64,000 nt of DNA. It comes from an uncultured Chitinophaga sp. (GTDB lineage Bacteria; Bacteroidota; Bacteroidia; Chitinophagales; Chitinophagaceae). The notes below the pieces were generated by a model. It did not search any database. It had not been told where the DNA came from and worked only from the letters and a program-made list of their open reading frames with translations. Where the stretch lies: the NCBI RefSeq assembly GCF_937898475.1, contig NZ_CALEJS010000024.1, positions 26,546 through 90,545 of the forward strand, in the 5' to 3' direction. Shown here piece by piece: positions 36,096 to 45,826 of this stretch; position 1 is the stretch's first letter; each line of letters opens with the position of its first letter. The position numbers and the translations under genes are program-made.

Positions 36096-36177
36096 GCAGC
36101 TCCCCCCCTGAAAATATTTTTTTCAAAAAAGGTAGGGTATGCCCATTTTCATGTGGCTATCTATAAAAGCGCCTGCT

Positions 36178-37314
36178 ATGCACCCATCAAACAGCCAGGA
36201 AAGAATGAACCAGCTTGCCAGGAAATGGCAGGAAGGTACTATTACTGCCGAAGAAAGGGAAGAATTTGAACAGTGGTACAATGATGCCGACAATTCCCTG
36301 GAAATAAGGTCGGGCGAGTCGCGGGAAGCGATGGAGCGGCGATTGTATGCGCAGATCGCAGAAAGGGGCCATATTGGCCGCAGCAGGTTGTCCAGGTGGC
36401 CGCGCGTGGCGGCAGCAGCCGTTATACTGCTGGCGCTGGGGATTGGCGGGTATTTCCTCGCTAAAAGAGGCGATGTACAACCGGCAGTGGAAACCCTGGC
36501 CCAGGACCTTGCCCCGGGCAGCAACAAAGCCGTTCTCACATTGGCCAATGGCGAAAAGATCTTACTCGACAATGCCCAAAACGGCCGTTTAGCCGTACAG
36601 GGTAATGCCAGCATCACCAAAAAATCTGACGGTAATATCGGGTATGAGGCCACGAAGGACCCCGCATCCGGATCCTCCCTGGTGGCTTTTAACACGGTAA
36701 GCACTCCTTTGGGCGGACAATACCACCTCACCCTGTCAGACGGAACCGAAGTATGGCTGAACGCAGGTTCTTCCATCCGGTTTCCCACTACCTTCAGCGG
36801 CGCTGAAAGGAAAGTGGAGATCAGCGGTGAGGTGTATTTTGAAGTGGCCCGCAATCCCGCAAAGCCCTTCCTGGTAGCAAATGAGCGGCAGCTGGTGGAA
36901 GTGCTGGGAACGCATTTCAATGTGAATGCCTATGCCGATGAAGAAGTGGTAAGAACCACCCTTTTGGAAGGAGCGGTAAGAGTGAGCGCCGCCGGTAACA
37001 GCAGCACCATCAAACCCGGTGAGCAGGCGGTATTGGGCAGCCAGCGTTTAACGGTCACCAGCGCCAATACCGAAGAGGCCGTGGCCTGGAAGAACGGCTA
37101 TTTCCGTTTCAATGATGAAAAGATCGGCAGTATCATGCGTAAACTTTCGCGCTGGTACGACATAGAGGTCTCTTTTAAAGGACCGGTATCTGAAGAAGGA
37201 TTTAATGGGAAAATTTCCCGGTATAAGAATATCAGCCAAGTCTTAAGAATGCTTGAAAAAACAGGGGCAGTACAATTTCAGATCGAGGGCAGGAAGGTAA
37301 TAGTCATGCAGTAG
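36178..37314 (+). CDS. FecR-family anti-sigma factor
   Basis: About 378 residues from the ATG at 36178; an earlier in-frame ATG at 36139 would add 13 residues. A cytosolic anti-sigma helix region (QLARKWQEGTITAEEREEFEQWY), one membrane helix near residues 78-95 of the chosen frame (VAAAAVILLALGIGGYFL), a periplasmic FecR domain (STPLGGQYHLTLSDGTEVWLNAG and VLGTHFNVNAYADE) and a C-terminal DUF4974-type STN-contact domain. It relays the substrate signal from the STN-bearing SusC to the ECF sigma factor. Confidence 0.93.
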   Translation: MHPSNSQERMNQLARKWQEGTITAEEREEFEQWYNDADNSLEIRSGESREAMERRLYAQIAERGHIGRSRLSRWPRVAAAAVILLALGIGGYFLAKRGDVQPAVETLAQDLAPGSNKAVLTLANGEKILLDNAQNGRLAVQGNASITKKSDGNIGYEATKDPASGSSLVAFNTVSTPLGGQYHLTLSDGTEVWLNAGSSIRFPTTFSGAERKVEISGEVYFEVARNPAKPFLVANERQLVEVLGTHFNVNAYADEEVVRTTLLEGAVRVSAAGNSSTIKPGEQAVLGSQRLTVTSANTEEAVAWKNGYFRFNDEKIGSIMRKLSRWYDIEVSFKGPVSEEGFNGKISRYKNISQVLRMLEKTGAVQFQIEGRKVIVMQ

Positions 37315-37416
37315 CGCTGCTGCTTCCGCTCATCTTTTAAATTATTCAAGGAACGCGTTGCACCACTATTTTCCGGAGAATGCAAGGGTGCCACGTCTAA
37401 ACCTATGCTTCACAAC

Positions 37417-40400
37417 ATGTACAGACATTACGCCAGAATCTCTGTACAGCCGCATGGCTGTACACGTAAAACGCTTTTGAAAATGAAGTTAAACGTACTT
37501 TTGCTGACCGCCATTATTTTGCTGTCTGGCGCCGTCGCCTTTGCACAGAAAGTCACGCTTAAAGAAAAGAACTTACCGCTTGACCAGGTCTTTAATAAGG
37601 TGAGCGCGCAAACAGGCTACGATTTTCTCTATACCACCTCTCTACTGAAAAGCGCCCGGCCTGTAACGATAGACGTGCGCGATGCAGACCTGAACACCGT
37701 TCTTAAAACGATCTTCGCCAACCAGCCGCTGAACTTCAGCATAGAGGATAAATCGGTTGTGGTGACGCCCAAGACGCCGCCAACGCAGCCGTCCAGGCAA
37801 CCCGGCTTGTCTGCCACGATCGATGTAACGGGCCGTGTAACAGATGCGGATGCGGGCACGCCCCTTTCAGGCGCCACCGTACTGGTGAAAGGCAGCTGGA
37901 AAGGTACCAGTACAGCGGCAGACGGCTCCTTCAGGCTGAATGGCGTAGAAGAAAATGCCCCTCTGCTGGTGAGCTTCATCGGTTATAAAACCAGGGAGCT
38001 CAGCGCAGCAGCAGACCTGGGCACCATCCGGATGGAGGTGGCTATCAACACACTGGACAAGGTAGCGGTAACGGTCAACACCGGTTACCAGCGCATCAAA
38101 CCGGAGCAGAGCACCGGCGCCGTGGCGCAGATCAGCACAAAGGCCTATGAATCCAGGGTAAGCAGCAATTTCCTGGATGGTTTAGCCAACCGCCTGCCCG
38201 GCCTGCTGATCAACAACAACGTTTCTTTTACCAGCACAACACCGGGCAGCACGGGTTCCACCTCCAGGAGCCTGTTCAACATCCGTGGTATATCTACCAT
38301 GTCGGCCAACCAGAACCCGCTGATCGTGCTGGATGGCTATCCCACTGAGCTCACGATTGATATGATCGATCCGAACGAGATCAAAAGCGTCACCATCCTG
38401 AAAGATGCGGCTGCCGCCACCGTGTATGGCGTACGGGCGTCTAACGGCGTAATTGTAATTGAACGCAAACAGGCCACTGCGGGGAAACCCAAATTCGCTT
38501 TTCGTACAACACTTGGTATCAGGCCCAAGGAAAACTATCACCGTTACCGTTATGCGGATGACGGTGCAGCAGTATATGCAGATTTTGAAAAAAGTATTTA
38601 TTCTGCCAGCGTAAACCCGGACAGCTGGTACCAGTTAGCCGCCATCGGCAGCGGCTACAGCCAGTCTTATTCACCGGTGTATTACCTGCTGGCGCAATCG
38701 GCAGCAAAGGTGATCACACCAGCGCAGTTTGCCAGCTCCTATGCCGCATTACAGTCATACGACAACCGGGATGAATACAGTAAATTATTGCAACGGGCTG
38801 CCATCACCCAGACATATAATCTCAGCGCCTCCGGCGGTAATGAAAATGCATTGTATTACATTACCGCAAATTACACCGGCAACCGCCTGACTGCACGTAA
38901 TAACAATAACAACAGGTGGCTGCTTTCCGGCAGGTCGAACCTGAAATTATCGTCCAGGTTATCGCTGGAGCTCATCACCGACTACCAGGAGCTGCGCACC
39001 AACGGCGCACCCGTACCCAGCCTGTCAGACCTTTTTCCTTACGAGCACCTGCAGGATGTAAACGGTCAGCCTGTTTTTGCCAGTTCCGGGTCTGAGATCA
39101 ACCCCTTCTACAATAACTCCCTGAAGCAAAGAGGTTTGCCGGATGTGCTTTACTATCCACTGGTGGATGTAGACCAGATCAGTGATAAGACCAGGACCGT
39201 CAACAACCACTTCACCGCCAACTTTAATTATAACATTGGAAAAGGATTCAGCCTGCTGTTCGGCGGAATCTATGAGAATTCACGTACGGAGTTCCGGCAC
39301 TATGCATCGGAATCGTCTTCCCAGGCAAGGGTGTACGTTGCCCAATACACCAGTGTCAACCCGGATGGAACGCTCAAATACAACATTCCGCAAGGCGGTT
39401 ACCTGAACCAGGAAACAAGCCATACTTACAGCTATACGGCCCGTACGCAGCTGAACTATAACAAACGGTTCGGCACGCATCATTCATTTAACGGTATCCT
39501 GGGTACGGAGTTAAGGAATGTAGTGAGCAAAAGCAGCCTGGCCTCTTATTTTGGTTACAGTGATGAAACCCTGCTGCAGCAACCCGTGGATTACGCCGGT
39601 ATTACCAATGGCATCATCAGGGGCGTCTTTATTACATCTTCGCCCTTTTATAATGCCTACAACTCCCTTTTCAACCAGACGTACACTGAAGACAGGTTCC
39701 TGTCTGGCTTTGCAAACGCGGTGTATTCCTACGACGATACCTACTCTCTTAGCGGCAGCGTTAGGATCGATCAGTCCAATCTTTTCGGTACCAATCCAAA
39801 ATATAAATACAAACCTTTATGGTCAGTAGGTGCGGCCTGGAATATCAACCGGGAGCAGTTTATGCGGCAGGCATACTGGGTAGACGAACTGAAGCTGCGC
39901 GCTGCCTACGGTTTTAATGGCAACGTGGCAAAATTATCATTGCCGCAGGCCATTGCACAATATACGCTGAACATGGCCACCCTGCCCACCAGCACCGCCC
40001 TTACGCTGCTGTCTTACGCCAACAGCAGCCTGCGATGGGAGCAGACTAAAAATTTCAACGTGGGACTGGACTACCGGATCTTTAAGCACATTTCCGGCAC
40101 TCTTGACTATTATTTCAAGAAAAGCTCAGACCTGCTGGGCAACTCTTTGATTGATCCTACTATCGGGCTCAGTCCTTCCATCATCAACAAGGCAACCATC
40201 AACAACAAAGGTATTGAGCTGAGCCTGCATGCAGACTGGATTGCCCGCAGGGATTTCAACTGGAATACCGGGCTGGTGCTAGCCCGCAACACCAGTAAAG
40301 TACTGGATGTTTACCAGCAGGGCGTTTACAATCCGCAAACGTTGAACGTGCTGGGCTACGTAAAAGGCTACCCGGTTGGCGGCCTGTTTGCCTATCGTGA

Positions 40401-41031
40401 TGCAGGCCTGAGCAGTGCCGGTTTCCCGCTGGTGAAAAATGAACAGGGAAAGGTTTACGAAACGGATGACAGCTCCACCGGATCACAGCAATCCATGAGC
40501 CTTAACAGTGATACCTCCGGCGTAACGCGCTATGTAGGTTCCGCCATTCCCACCATCAATGCGGGATTGAGCAACCGTTTCGACATCGGGAAATGCTATG
40601 TGTTTGTAATGGTCAACTATTACGGCGGCTTTAAGGTGCGGATACCGCGGCCTGACCCCTCTGCCCTGCGGCCTTTAGAGGGTGCGGGTAATTACTGGAG
40701 AAAGCCGGGTGATGAAAATTATACGGATATCCCGGCGCTGGAAGCGCTTTATTCAAATGGAAATTCCAACGCAGCCAACGCCTATAATTTCTCCGACAAA
40801 TACGTGGTGAACGGTGATTACATTACCCTGGCGGACGTAACCCTTTCTTACAGCTTTGACGACTGGAAATTTGTTAAAAGATCAGGGTTCTCACATGTGG
40901 AGGTAAAGCTGCAGGGTTCTAACCTGTGGACGCATGGTTTTAACCGGTATAATTACAGTCCGGCAACAGAAAGCTTCCAGAAGGCGTATATCACGCCCAC
41001 GTACACGCTCGCCATTTTTACCAACTTCTAA
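37417..41031 (+). CDS. SusC/RagA-type TonB-dependent transducer with STN domain
   Basis: About 1204 residues; possible starts are 37405, 37417 and the ATG at 37483 directly before the signal peptide (MKLNVLLLTAIILL). After the signal come an STN domain (LPLDQVFNKVSAQTGYDFLY, about 50 residues long), a carboxypeptidase-D-like domain (VTGRVTDADAGTPLSGATV), a plug (VTVNTGYQRI, FNIRGISTMSANQNPLIVLDG) and a barrel ending in IFTNF. The STN domain marks it as the signal-sending receptor for the FecR/ECF pair upstream. Ligand unknown. Confidence 0.94.
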   Translation: MYRHYARISVQPHGCTRKTLLKMKLNVLLLTAIILLSGAVAFAQKVTLKEKNLPLDQVFNKVSAQTGYDFLYTTSLLKSARPVTIDVRDADLNTVLKTIFANQPLNFSIEDKSVVVTPKTPPTQPSRQPGLSATIDVTGRVTDADAGTPLSGATVLVKGSWKGTSTAADGSFRLNGVEENAPLLVSFIGYKTRELSAAADLGTIRMEVAINTLDKVAVTVNTGYQRIKPEQSTGAVAQISTKAYESRVSSNFLDGLANRLPGLLINNNVSFTSTTPGSTGSTSRSLFNIRGISTMSANQNPLIVLDGYPTELTIDMIDPNEIKSVTILKDAAAATVYGVRASNGVIVIERKQATAGKPKFAFRTTLGIRPKENYHRYRYADDGAAVYADFEKSIYSASVNPDSWYQLAAIGSGYSQSYSPVYYLLAQSAAKVITPAQFASSYAALQSYDNRDEYSKLLQRAAITQTYNLSASGGNENALYYITANYTGNRLTARNNNNNRWLLSGRSNLKLSSRLSLELITDYQELRTNGAPVPSLSDLFPYEHLQDVNGQPVFASSGSEINPFYNNSLKQRGLPDVLYYPLVDVDQISDKTRTVNNHFTANFNYNIGKGFSLLFGGIYENSRTEFRHYASESSSQARVYVAQYTSVNPDGTLKYNIPQGGYLNQETSHTYSYTARTQLNYNKRFGTHHSFNGILGTELRNVVSKSSLASYFGYSDETLLQQPVDYAGITNGIIRGVFITSSPFYNAYNSLFNQTYTEDRFLSGFANAVYSYDDTYSLSGSVRIDQSNLFGTNPKYKYKPLWSVGAAWNINREQFMRQAYWVDELKLRAAYGFNGNVAKLSLPQAIAQYTLNMATLPTSTALTLLSYANSSLRWEQTKNFNVGLDYRIFKHISGTLDYYFKKSSDLLGNSLIDPTIGLSPSIINKATINNKGIELSLHADWIARRDFNWNTGLVLARNTSKVLDVYQQGVYNPQTLNVLGYVKGYPVGGLFAYRDAGLSSAGFPLVKNEQGKVYETDDSSTGSQQSMSLNSDTSGVTRYVGSAIPTINAGLSNRFDIGKCYVFVMVNYYGGFKVRIPRPDPSALRPLEGAGNYWRKPGDENYTDIPALEALYSNGNSNAANAYNFSDKYVVNGDYITLADVTLSYSFDDWKFVKRSGFSHVEVKLQGSNLWTHGFNRYNYSPATESFQKAYITPTYTLAIFTNF

Positions 41032-41042
41032 AACGCAATACG

Positions 41043-42413
41043 TTGAAACGCTATCACTATATTTTCATTTTCCTGGTATGGGGCAGTATCACATTCACAG
41101 GATGTGACAACTACCTTGATATTACACCCAAAGGAAAAACGCTGTTAACAACGGTCACCGATTATGACCAGTGGATGAACGATCCCAATATTGCGGTTGG
41201 TTATGGTAAACCCACCGGGTTGACCAACTACCTGGCCGATAACGTAGACTATGTAGGTATTACAACACCGCCTACCTTACCGGCGGAACTGATGTATACC
41301 TGGGCATTGCAATTTTCTACGGACATCAACTCTTCGCCGCCCCTGTGGGGAGAACATTACGCCAACATCAATCATTTCAATACCGTGCTCACCGGCATTG
41401 ATGAGGCAAGCGGCGGAACGCAGCTCCAGAAGAGAAGCCTGAAAAGCGAAGCCCTGTTGGCCCGTGCACTGGAGTACTTCTACCTGGTAAATGAATATGG
41501 AAAGCCCTATGACGCCGCTAGTGCCGCGAAAGACCCGGGCGTTCCCTTCGTTACCTCCAATGATGTTACGCAAACCGTTCCGCCCAGGAGTACGGTGGCG
41601 GAGATCTATCAACATATCATTGACGATATCAACGCGGCTATTCCCGATCTGCCGGCTGACAACAGCGCGAACAGGTTGCGCGGTTCAACGGCCGCTGCCT
41701 ACAGCGTACTGGCCAGGGTTTATTTTTATATGGGAGATTATGTAAAGGCCAAAGAGAACGCGGAGCTGGCGCTTTCCAAAACCAAAGCGGTGATGATTGA
41801 TCTCAATGGTTCATTGCCCTCTTCAGACCTGGTGAGCGTACGCCCGGATGTAATTTACGGCAGGTATGTATTGGGCAATGCGATCGTGTCGCTGGAATTC
41901 ATGCGTTCATTTGCCGCTAACGACCTCCGGGTGCCCACGCTATACTACAGCACGGATGGCTACCAGTATACCGTGAGAGGAGCTACCCGTTTCACCCCCC
42001 TGCTGATCACGCCCACACTGCAGTATGTGAATACCGGTACTTCCGTGCAGGAAATGCTGCTGATCATCGCAGAAAGCGCAGCCCGCGGCAACGAGCTTTC
42101 CGTTGCACTGCAGCAGCTGGATGAAGTACGCAGGAACCGTTTTGATACGGACAGCTATGTGCCTTTTTCGTCTGCAGACAAAGAAACGGTACTGGAAGAA
42201 GTGCTGCTGGAGCGCTACCATGAACTGGGCTTCTCCGGCTTACGCTGGTTTGATATGCGCAGGCTGGATAAAGAAAACAGGATGGGCACGGTTACCAGGT
42301 ACGATGCAAGCGGGAATATCCTTGCCACGCTTCCCCCGCACAGCGACCGCTATACGCTGCAGATCCCTTTCCAGGTATTAAGTTTTAACCCGGGCATGCC
42401 ACAAAACCCATAA
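41043..42413 (+). CDS. SusD/RagB-family lipoprotein with a TTG start
   Basis: 456 residues. The only start giving a signal peptide is the TTG at 41043; the next in-frame Met is about 44 residues inside the mature domain. Lipobox FTGC puts the lipid Cys at residue 21. SusD features are NYLDITPKGK just after the Cys, the TPR-type LLARALEYFYLVNEYGKPY and a C-terminal ERYHELGFSGLRWFDMRRL. It starts 11 bases after the SusC stop and is presumably co-translated with it. It binds the ligand at the surface. Confidence 0.92.
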   Translation: MKRYHYIFIFLVWGSITFTGCDNYLDITPKGKTLLTTVTDYDQWMNDPNIAVGYGKPTGLTNYLADNVDYVGITTPPTLPAELMYTWALQFSTDINSSPPLWGEHYANINHFNTVLTGIDEASGGTQLQKRSLKSEALLARALEYFYLVNEYGKPYDAASAAKDPGVPFVTSNDVTQTVPPRSTVAEIYQHIIDDINAAIPDLPADNSANRLRGSTAAAYSVLARVYFYMGDYVKAKENAELALSKTKAVMIDLNGSLPSSDLVSVRPDVIYGRYVLGNAIVSLEFMRSFAANDLRVPTLYYSTDGYQYTVRGATRFTPLLITPTLQYVNTGTSVQEMLLIIAESAARGNELSVALQQLDEVRRNRFDTDSYVPFSSADKETVLEEVLLERYHELGFSGLRWFDMRRLDKENRMGTVTRYDASGNILATLPPHSDRYTLQIPFQVLSFNPGMPQNP

Positions 42414-42424
42414 ATGTGAACACT

Positions 42425-43363
42425 ATGTATAAGTCTTATATTGTCCTATTATCCTTTCTGGTGCTGCTGTTAGCCGCCTGCTCAAAAGACGATGGTCCGG
42501 CACCGCTGGCTGACGGCAGCATTACCTTTGCGATAGCAGCAGATAAGGACACGGTACAGATGCCGCTTTCCATACTGGCAGACACCGTTATCACGATCGA
42601 TGTTAAAGCAGCCTTGTCGGGCAATGCATCTGCCACTGATCACTGGATCAGTTTTGCCGTAGACACCAGCAAGCTGGATGCATACCGCGGGCAATACGGG
42701 GATGCCGTTTTGCTGCCCGCTGAATCTTACTTTTTCTATAAGCCCATGGCACGCCTGGCCGCAGGCGCTTCACAGTCGGAGCCCGGTCAGGTGAATATTG
42801 TGCTGCAAACCAAGCTGACGGAGTATACCACCTATGTGCTGCCGGTTGTTATCCAGTCGGTAGATGGAAAAGTGGAGGGCCCCTTTACATCCAGGGTGCT
42901 GTACTATGTACTGAAGACCGGCAAGCCGCTGGTGATCAGCAAGACGGGCTGGACTATTGCAGGAGTATCGTCTGTTTTCTCTGCATTTGCCGCCGCCAAC
43001 GTGATAGACAACAACAAGACCGCCACCTACTGGGCGTCGGATATTACGCAGTCTATGCCACAGTGGATTGCCATCAATTTAAACAGGACCGTCAATTTCA
43101 CCGCTCTCAGTTATGCCGTACCGCCCACACTCAATTATCCGACACTGGGCGGCTATCCCACTTCGATCCGGATCGAAACCAGTATGGATGGAACCAACTG
43201 GGTGGATAACGGCACCTATGCGGGAGATATCAGCGACAATATGCAGACGATCAACACCGGCGCCATCAGCGCCAGGTATGTGCGGTTTACATCGCTGGCG
43301 GCCGTTAAGTATGCATCACTTTATTTCACCATATTCATCAGTGATATATCGCTGATCCCTTAA
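42425..43363 (+). CDS. Surface lipoprotein with DUF1735-like and F5/8-type C (discoidin) domains
   Basis: The ATG at 42425 is preferred over a GTG 9 bases upstream. About 312 residues. Lipobox LLAACS (Cys at about residue 19) is followed by a DUF1735-like beta-sandwich (VLPAESYFFYKPMARLAAG), then a discoidin-like domain (WTIAGVSSVFSAFAAANVID, TYWASD, SARYVRF). The layout matches the extra glycan-binding lipoproteins encoded after SusD in utilisation loci. It shares the operon with SusCD upstream and two TlpA genes downstream. Confidence 0.85.
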   Translation: MYKSYIVLLSFLVLLLAACSKDDGPAPLADGSITFAIAADKDTVQMPLSILADTVITIDVKAALSGNASATDHWISFAVDTSKLDAYRGQYGDAVLLPAESYFFYKPMARLAAGASQSEPGQVNIVLQTKLTEYTTYVLPVVIQSVDGKVEGPFTSRVLYYVLKTGKPLVISKTGWTIAGVSSVFSAFAAANVIDNNKTATYWASDITQSMPQWIAINLNRTVNFTALSYAVPPTLNYPTLGGYPTSIRIETSMDGTNWVDNGTYAGDISDNMQTINTGAISARYVRFTSLAAVKYASLYFTIFISDISLIP

Positions 43364-43384
43364 TAACATTCAATCAGGAAATCA

Positions 43385-44509
43385 ATGAAGAGGATTACAT
43401 TCATAATGCCGTTTGTCTGCCTGCTTCCCTTTGGCTTAAAGGCACAAAGCGGATTTGTTGTACAGGGGCAGTTCAATACAAAAGCTGCTGTTGCCATGGC
43501 CCGGCTGCATTATTTTAATGAAGGCAAGGAAGTATGGGATTCTGTTATGCTGAAAAACGGGCAATTCCGTTTCAAAGGCAAGGTAAGCCACCCGGTAAAC
43601 GCAGCGCTCAGCATCCGGCAGGATACCGGGACAGCCGCCAAAGAGGAAGAAACCGCTTTCTACCTGGAGAACTCAAACATTACCGTCAGTGCGGAGCAAT
43701 CCTTCTGGAATGCCACTGTCAAAGGCTCTAAAACAAACGACGAGAACCAGGCGCTCCGCGTAATGCAACAGCCCTACCGCAGGATAGCCGATTCCGTTAC
43801 ACGGGTGTACAACAGCTGGACGCCTGAACAACGGAAAGACACTGCGCTGATCAAACCATTGGCCGCCGCCATACAATATTCGCAGGCGGGCTTTGACAGC
43901 GTTAGCCGTGCATTCATGATCACCTATCCTCATTCCTTCGTATCCTTACGGGTTTTCAGGGATCTCGAACTGGGCTATGATTTCAACCCGGATACTGCAG
44001 AAGCAAGGTTTGCCCGCTTTCCTGCCAGCATCCGTGAATCGTACGCGGGCAAAAGGCTGGCGGCAGTGATCGAAACGGGTAAGAAAACGAATACCGGGGT
44101 GATGGCGATGGACTTTGCGCAGCCGGACACCACGGGCAAAATGGTGAAGCTGTCTGATTTCCGCGGACGTTATGTGCTGGTGGATTTCTGGGCATCCTGG
44201 TGTAAGCCCTGCCGGGCCGAAAACCCCAACCTGCTGAAAGCCTATAATAAGTATAAAATCAAAAACTTTACCATCCTCGGTGTTTCGCTTGACGATGAAG
44301 ACGGCAAAAAGGCCTGGCTGCATGCGGTTGCCAAAGATGGGCTGCCCTGGACACAGGTGTCAGACCTGAAAGGCTTCAAAAGTGTAGCTGCCGCCTTGTA
44401 TGGCATTACTGCCATTCCGGCTAATTTCCTGATCTCCCCCGAGGGGAAAATTGTTGCGAAGAACCTTCGCGGCGATGAACTGGAAAAGAAGCTGGCGGAA
44501 TTACTATAA
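43385..44509 (+). CDS. TlpA-family thiol-disulfide reductase with DUF4369-like N-domain (copy 1)
   Basis: 374 residues. The signal peptide ends LKAQ (residue 21). The N-terminal domain (VVQGQFNTKAAVAMARLHYF, FYLENSNITVSAEQ) is DUF4369-like. The thioredoxin fold begins near residue 240 with DFWASWCKPC (C273, C276), LGVSLDDEDGKKAWLHA and AIPANFLI. Periplasmic reductant delivery is expected. It is the fourth gene of the SusCD operon, and its neighbour at 44619 is a paralog with the Cys pair at the same residue numbers. Confidence 0.9.
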   Translation: MKRITFIMPFVCLLPFGLKAQSGFVVQGQFNTKAAVAMARLHYFNEGKEVWDSVMLKNGQFRFKGKVSHPVNAALSIRQDTGTAAKEEETAFYLENSNITVSAEQSFWNATVKGSKTNDENQALRVMQQPYRRIADSVTRVYNSWTPEQRKDTALIKPLAAAIQYSQAGFDSVSRAFMITYPHSFVSLRVFRDLELGYDFNPDTAEARFARFPASIRESYAGKRLAAVIETGKKTNTGVMAMDFAQPDTTGKMVKLSDFRGRYVLVDFWASWCKPCRAENPNLLKAYNKYKIKNFTILGVSLDDEDGKKAWLHAVAKDGLPWTQVSDLKGFKSVAAALYGITAIPANFLISPEGKIVAKNLRGDELEKKLAELL

Positions 44510-44548
44510 TGGTAGATCCGCAAGATCAGCGGCAAGCGAAATGACCGC

Positions 44549-44582
44549 ACCAGGTGGCCGGACAACCCGCCACCTGGTATTT
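44549..44582 (+). terminator. Hairpin between the two TlpA paralogs
   Basis: ACCAGGTGGC pairs with GCCACCTGGT around a 10-base loop, followed by ATTTTC. It may end part of the operon's transcripts before the second TlpA gene. Confidence 0.6.
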
Positions 44583-44618
44583 TCAACATCCGAATAACGT
44601 AAGCTAACAAATAATACA

Positions 44619-45740
44619 GTGAAAACTATGCTTAAACCAGCCATACTACTGGCTGCCACTCTGCTGCCGCCGGCGCTGAAGGCCCAGGACGGATATACCA
44701 TCACCGGCACTATTTCCAATCTGAACGTCCCCGCAAAAGCGTACCTGCAGCTGGTAAAGAACGGCGCCTTCCGCAACAGCGATTCTACAGATGTCAGGAA
44801 CGGCGTCTTTCAGTTTAAAGGCAGGGTGGATGAACCCGAACAAGCCATTGTATCGGTAGTGCGTGAAGGTGCAGCGGGCGCGAAAGGCGCTGCCGACTAT
44901 GTAGCCTTCTTCCTGGAAAACTCCGCCATTACCCTGACGGCAACAGATGCCATCAAAAATGCAAAAGTGGAGGGCTCAACTGCAGAAGCGGAAAATAAGG
45001 AACTGGAAGCAGCCACTACCCCGCTGACCAGCATCATCATCAAAATGAATGATGAATTTGAAGGTAAGCCGCATGATGATGCCTGGAAGAAAGCATCAGA
45101 CAGCGTGGCGGGGTTGATCGCTGAGATCAAAAACATCCAGACCAGGTTCGTGGAATCTCACTTGAATTCTTTCATGGGCTTGTATACCTACCATTATTAT
45201 GTGCTGGGCCACAAGTTCGATCCCGCAGCGGTAGCGCCCCTGTTCCACCGGTTCTCTCCTGAACTGCAGTCCTCCCCGCTGGGCAAACGTACGCTTGAAA
45301 AAATAGAAAGCACCAAAAAGGGCCAGGCAGGTATGCAGGTGACAGACTTTACCCAAACGGATATCAACGGTAAGCCCTTTACCTTATCTTCTTTGCGGGG
45401 TAAATATGTGCTGGTTGATTTCTGGGCCAGCTGGTGTGTGCCCTGCCGGGCAGAAAATCCGAACCTGGTAAAAGCTTACCAGCAGCTGAAAGGTAAAAAC
45501 TTTGAAGTGGTGGGCGTATCCCTGGATGAAAACAAATCGGCCTGGGTAGCGGCTGTAAAAAAGGACGGCCTTCCATGGATCCATGTGTGCGATCTGAAAG
45601 GCTCAAAGAACGAGGTGGCGGTCATGTACGGGGTAAACGCGGTGCCACAGAATTTCCTGGTAGATCCCAATGGTAAGATCATTGCGCGTGACCTGCGTGG
45701 CGAAGGCTTAACCGAAAAGCTATCGGCATTGATCAAATAA
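44619..45740 (+). CDS. TlpA-family thiol-disulfide reductase with DUF4369-like N-domain (copy 2)
   Basis: 373 residues from the GTG at 44619 (MKTMLKPAIL); the ATG at 44628 would drop three residues. The signal peptide ends LKAQ. It has the same architecture as copy 1, with DFWASWCVPC at C273/C276 (GTG numbering), VVGVSLDENKSAWVAA and AVPQNFLVD. It is separated from copy 1 by a hairpin and followed by a strong terminator. Two tandem copies after SusCD suggest duplication and separate tuning. Confidence 0.9.
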   Translation: MKTMLKPAILLAATLLPPALKAQDGYTITGTISNLNVPAKAYLQLVKNGAFRNSDSTDVRNGVFQFKGRVDEPEQAIVSVVREGAAGAKGAADYVAFFLENSAITLTATDAIKNAKVEGSTAEAENKELEAATTPLTSIIIKMNDEFEGKPHDDAWKKASDSVAGLIAEIKNIQTRFVESHLNSFMGLYTYHYYVLGHKFDPAAVAPLFHRFSPELQSSPLGKRTLEKIESTKKGQAGMQVTDFTQTDINGKPFTLSSLRGKYVLVDFWASWCVPCRAENPNLVKAYQQLKGKNFEVVGVSLDENKSAWVAAVKKDGLPWIHVCDLKGSKNEVAVMYGVNAVPQNFLVDPNGKIIARDLRGEGLTEKLSALIK

Positions 45741-45774
45741 GCCAATGCTGATATAAACAGTGAACAATAAATAC

Positions 45775-45810
45775 AATGGGGGCGCCGCTGTAAAAAGCGA
45801 CGCCCCCATT
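45775..45810. terminator. Bidirectional terminator between convergent genes
   Basis: AATGGGGGCG..GC pairs with GC..CGCCCCCATT around an A-rich loop, between the stops of the second TlpA gene and the antiporter gene. Confidence 0.75.
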
Positions 45811-45826
45811 TCCTGTTGTACTTTAA

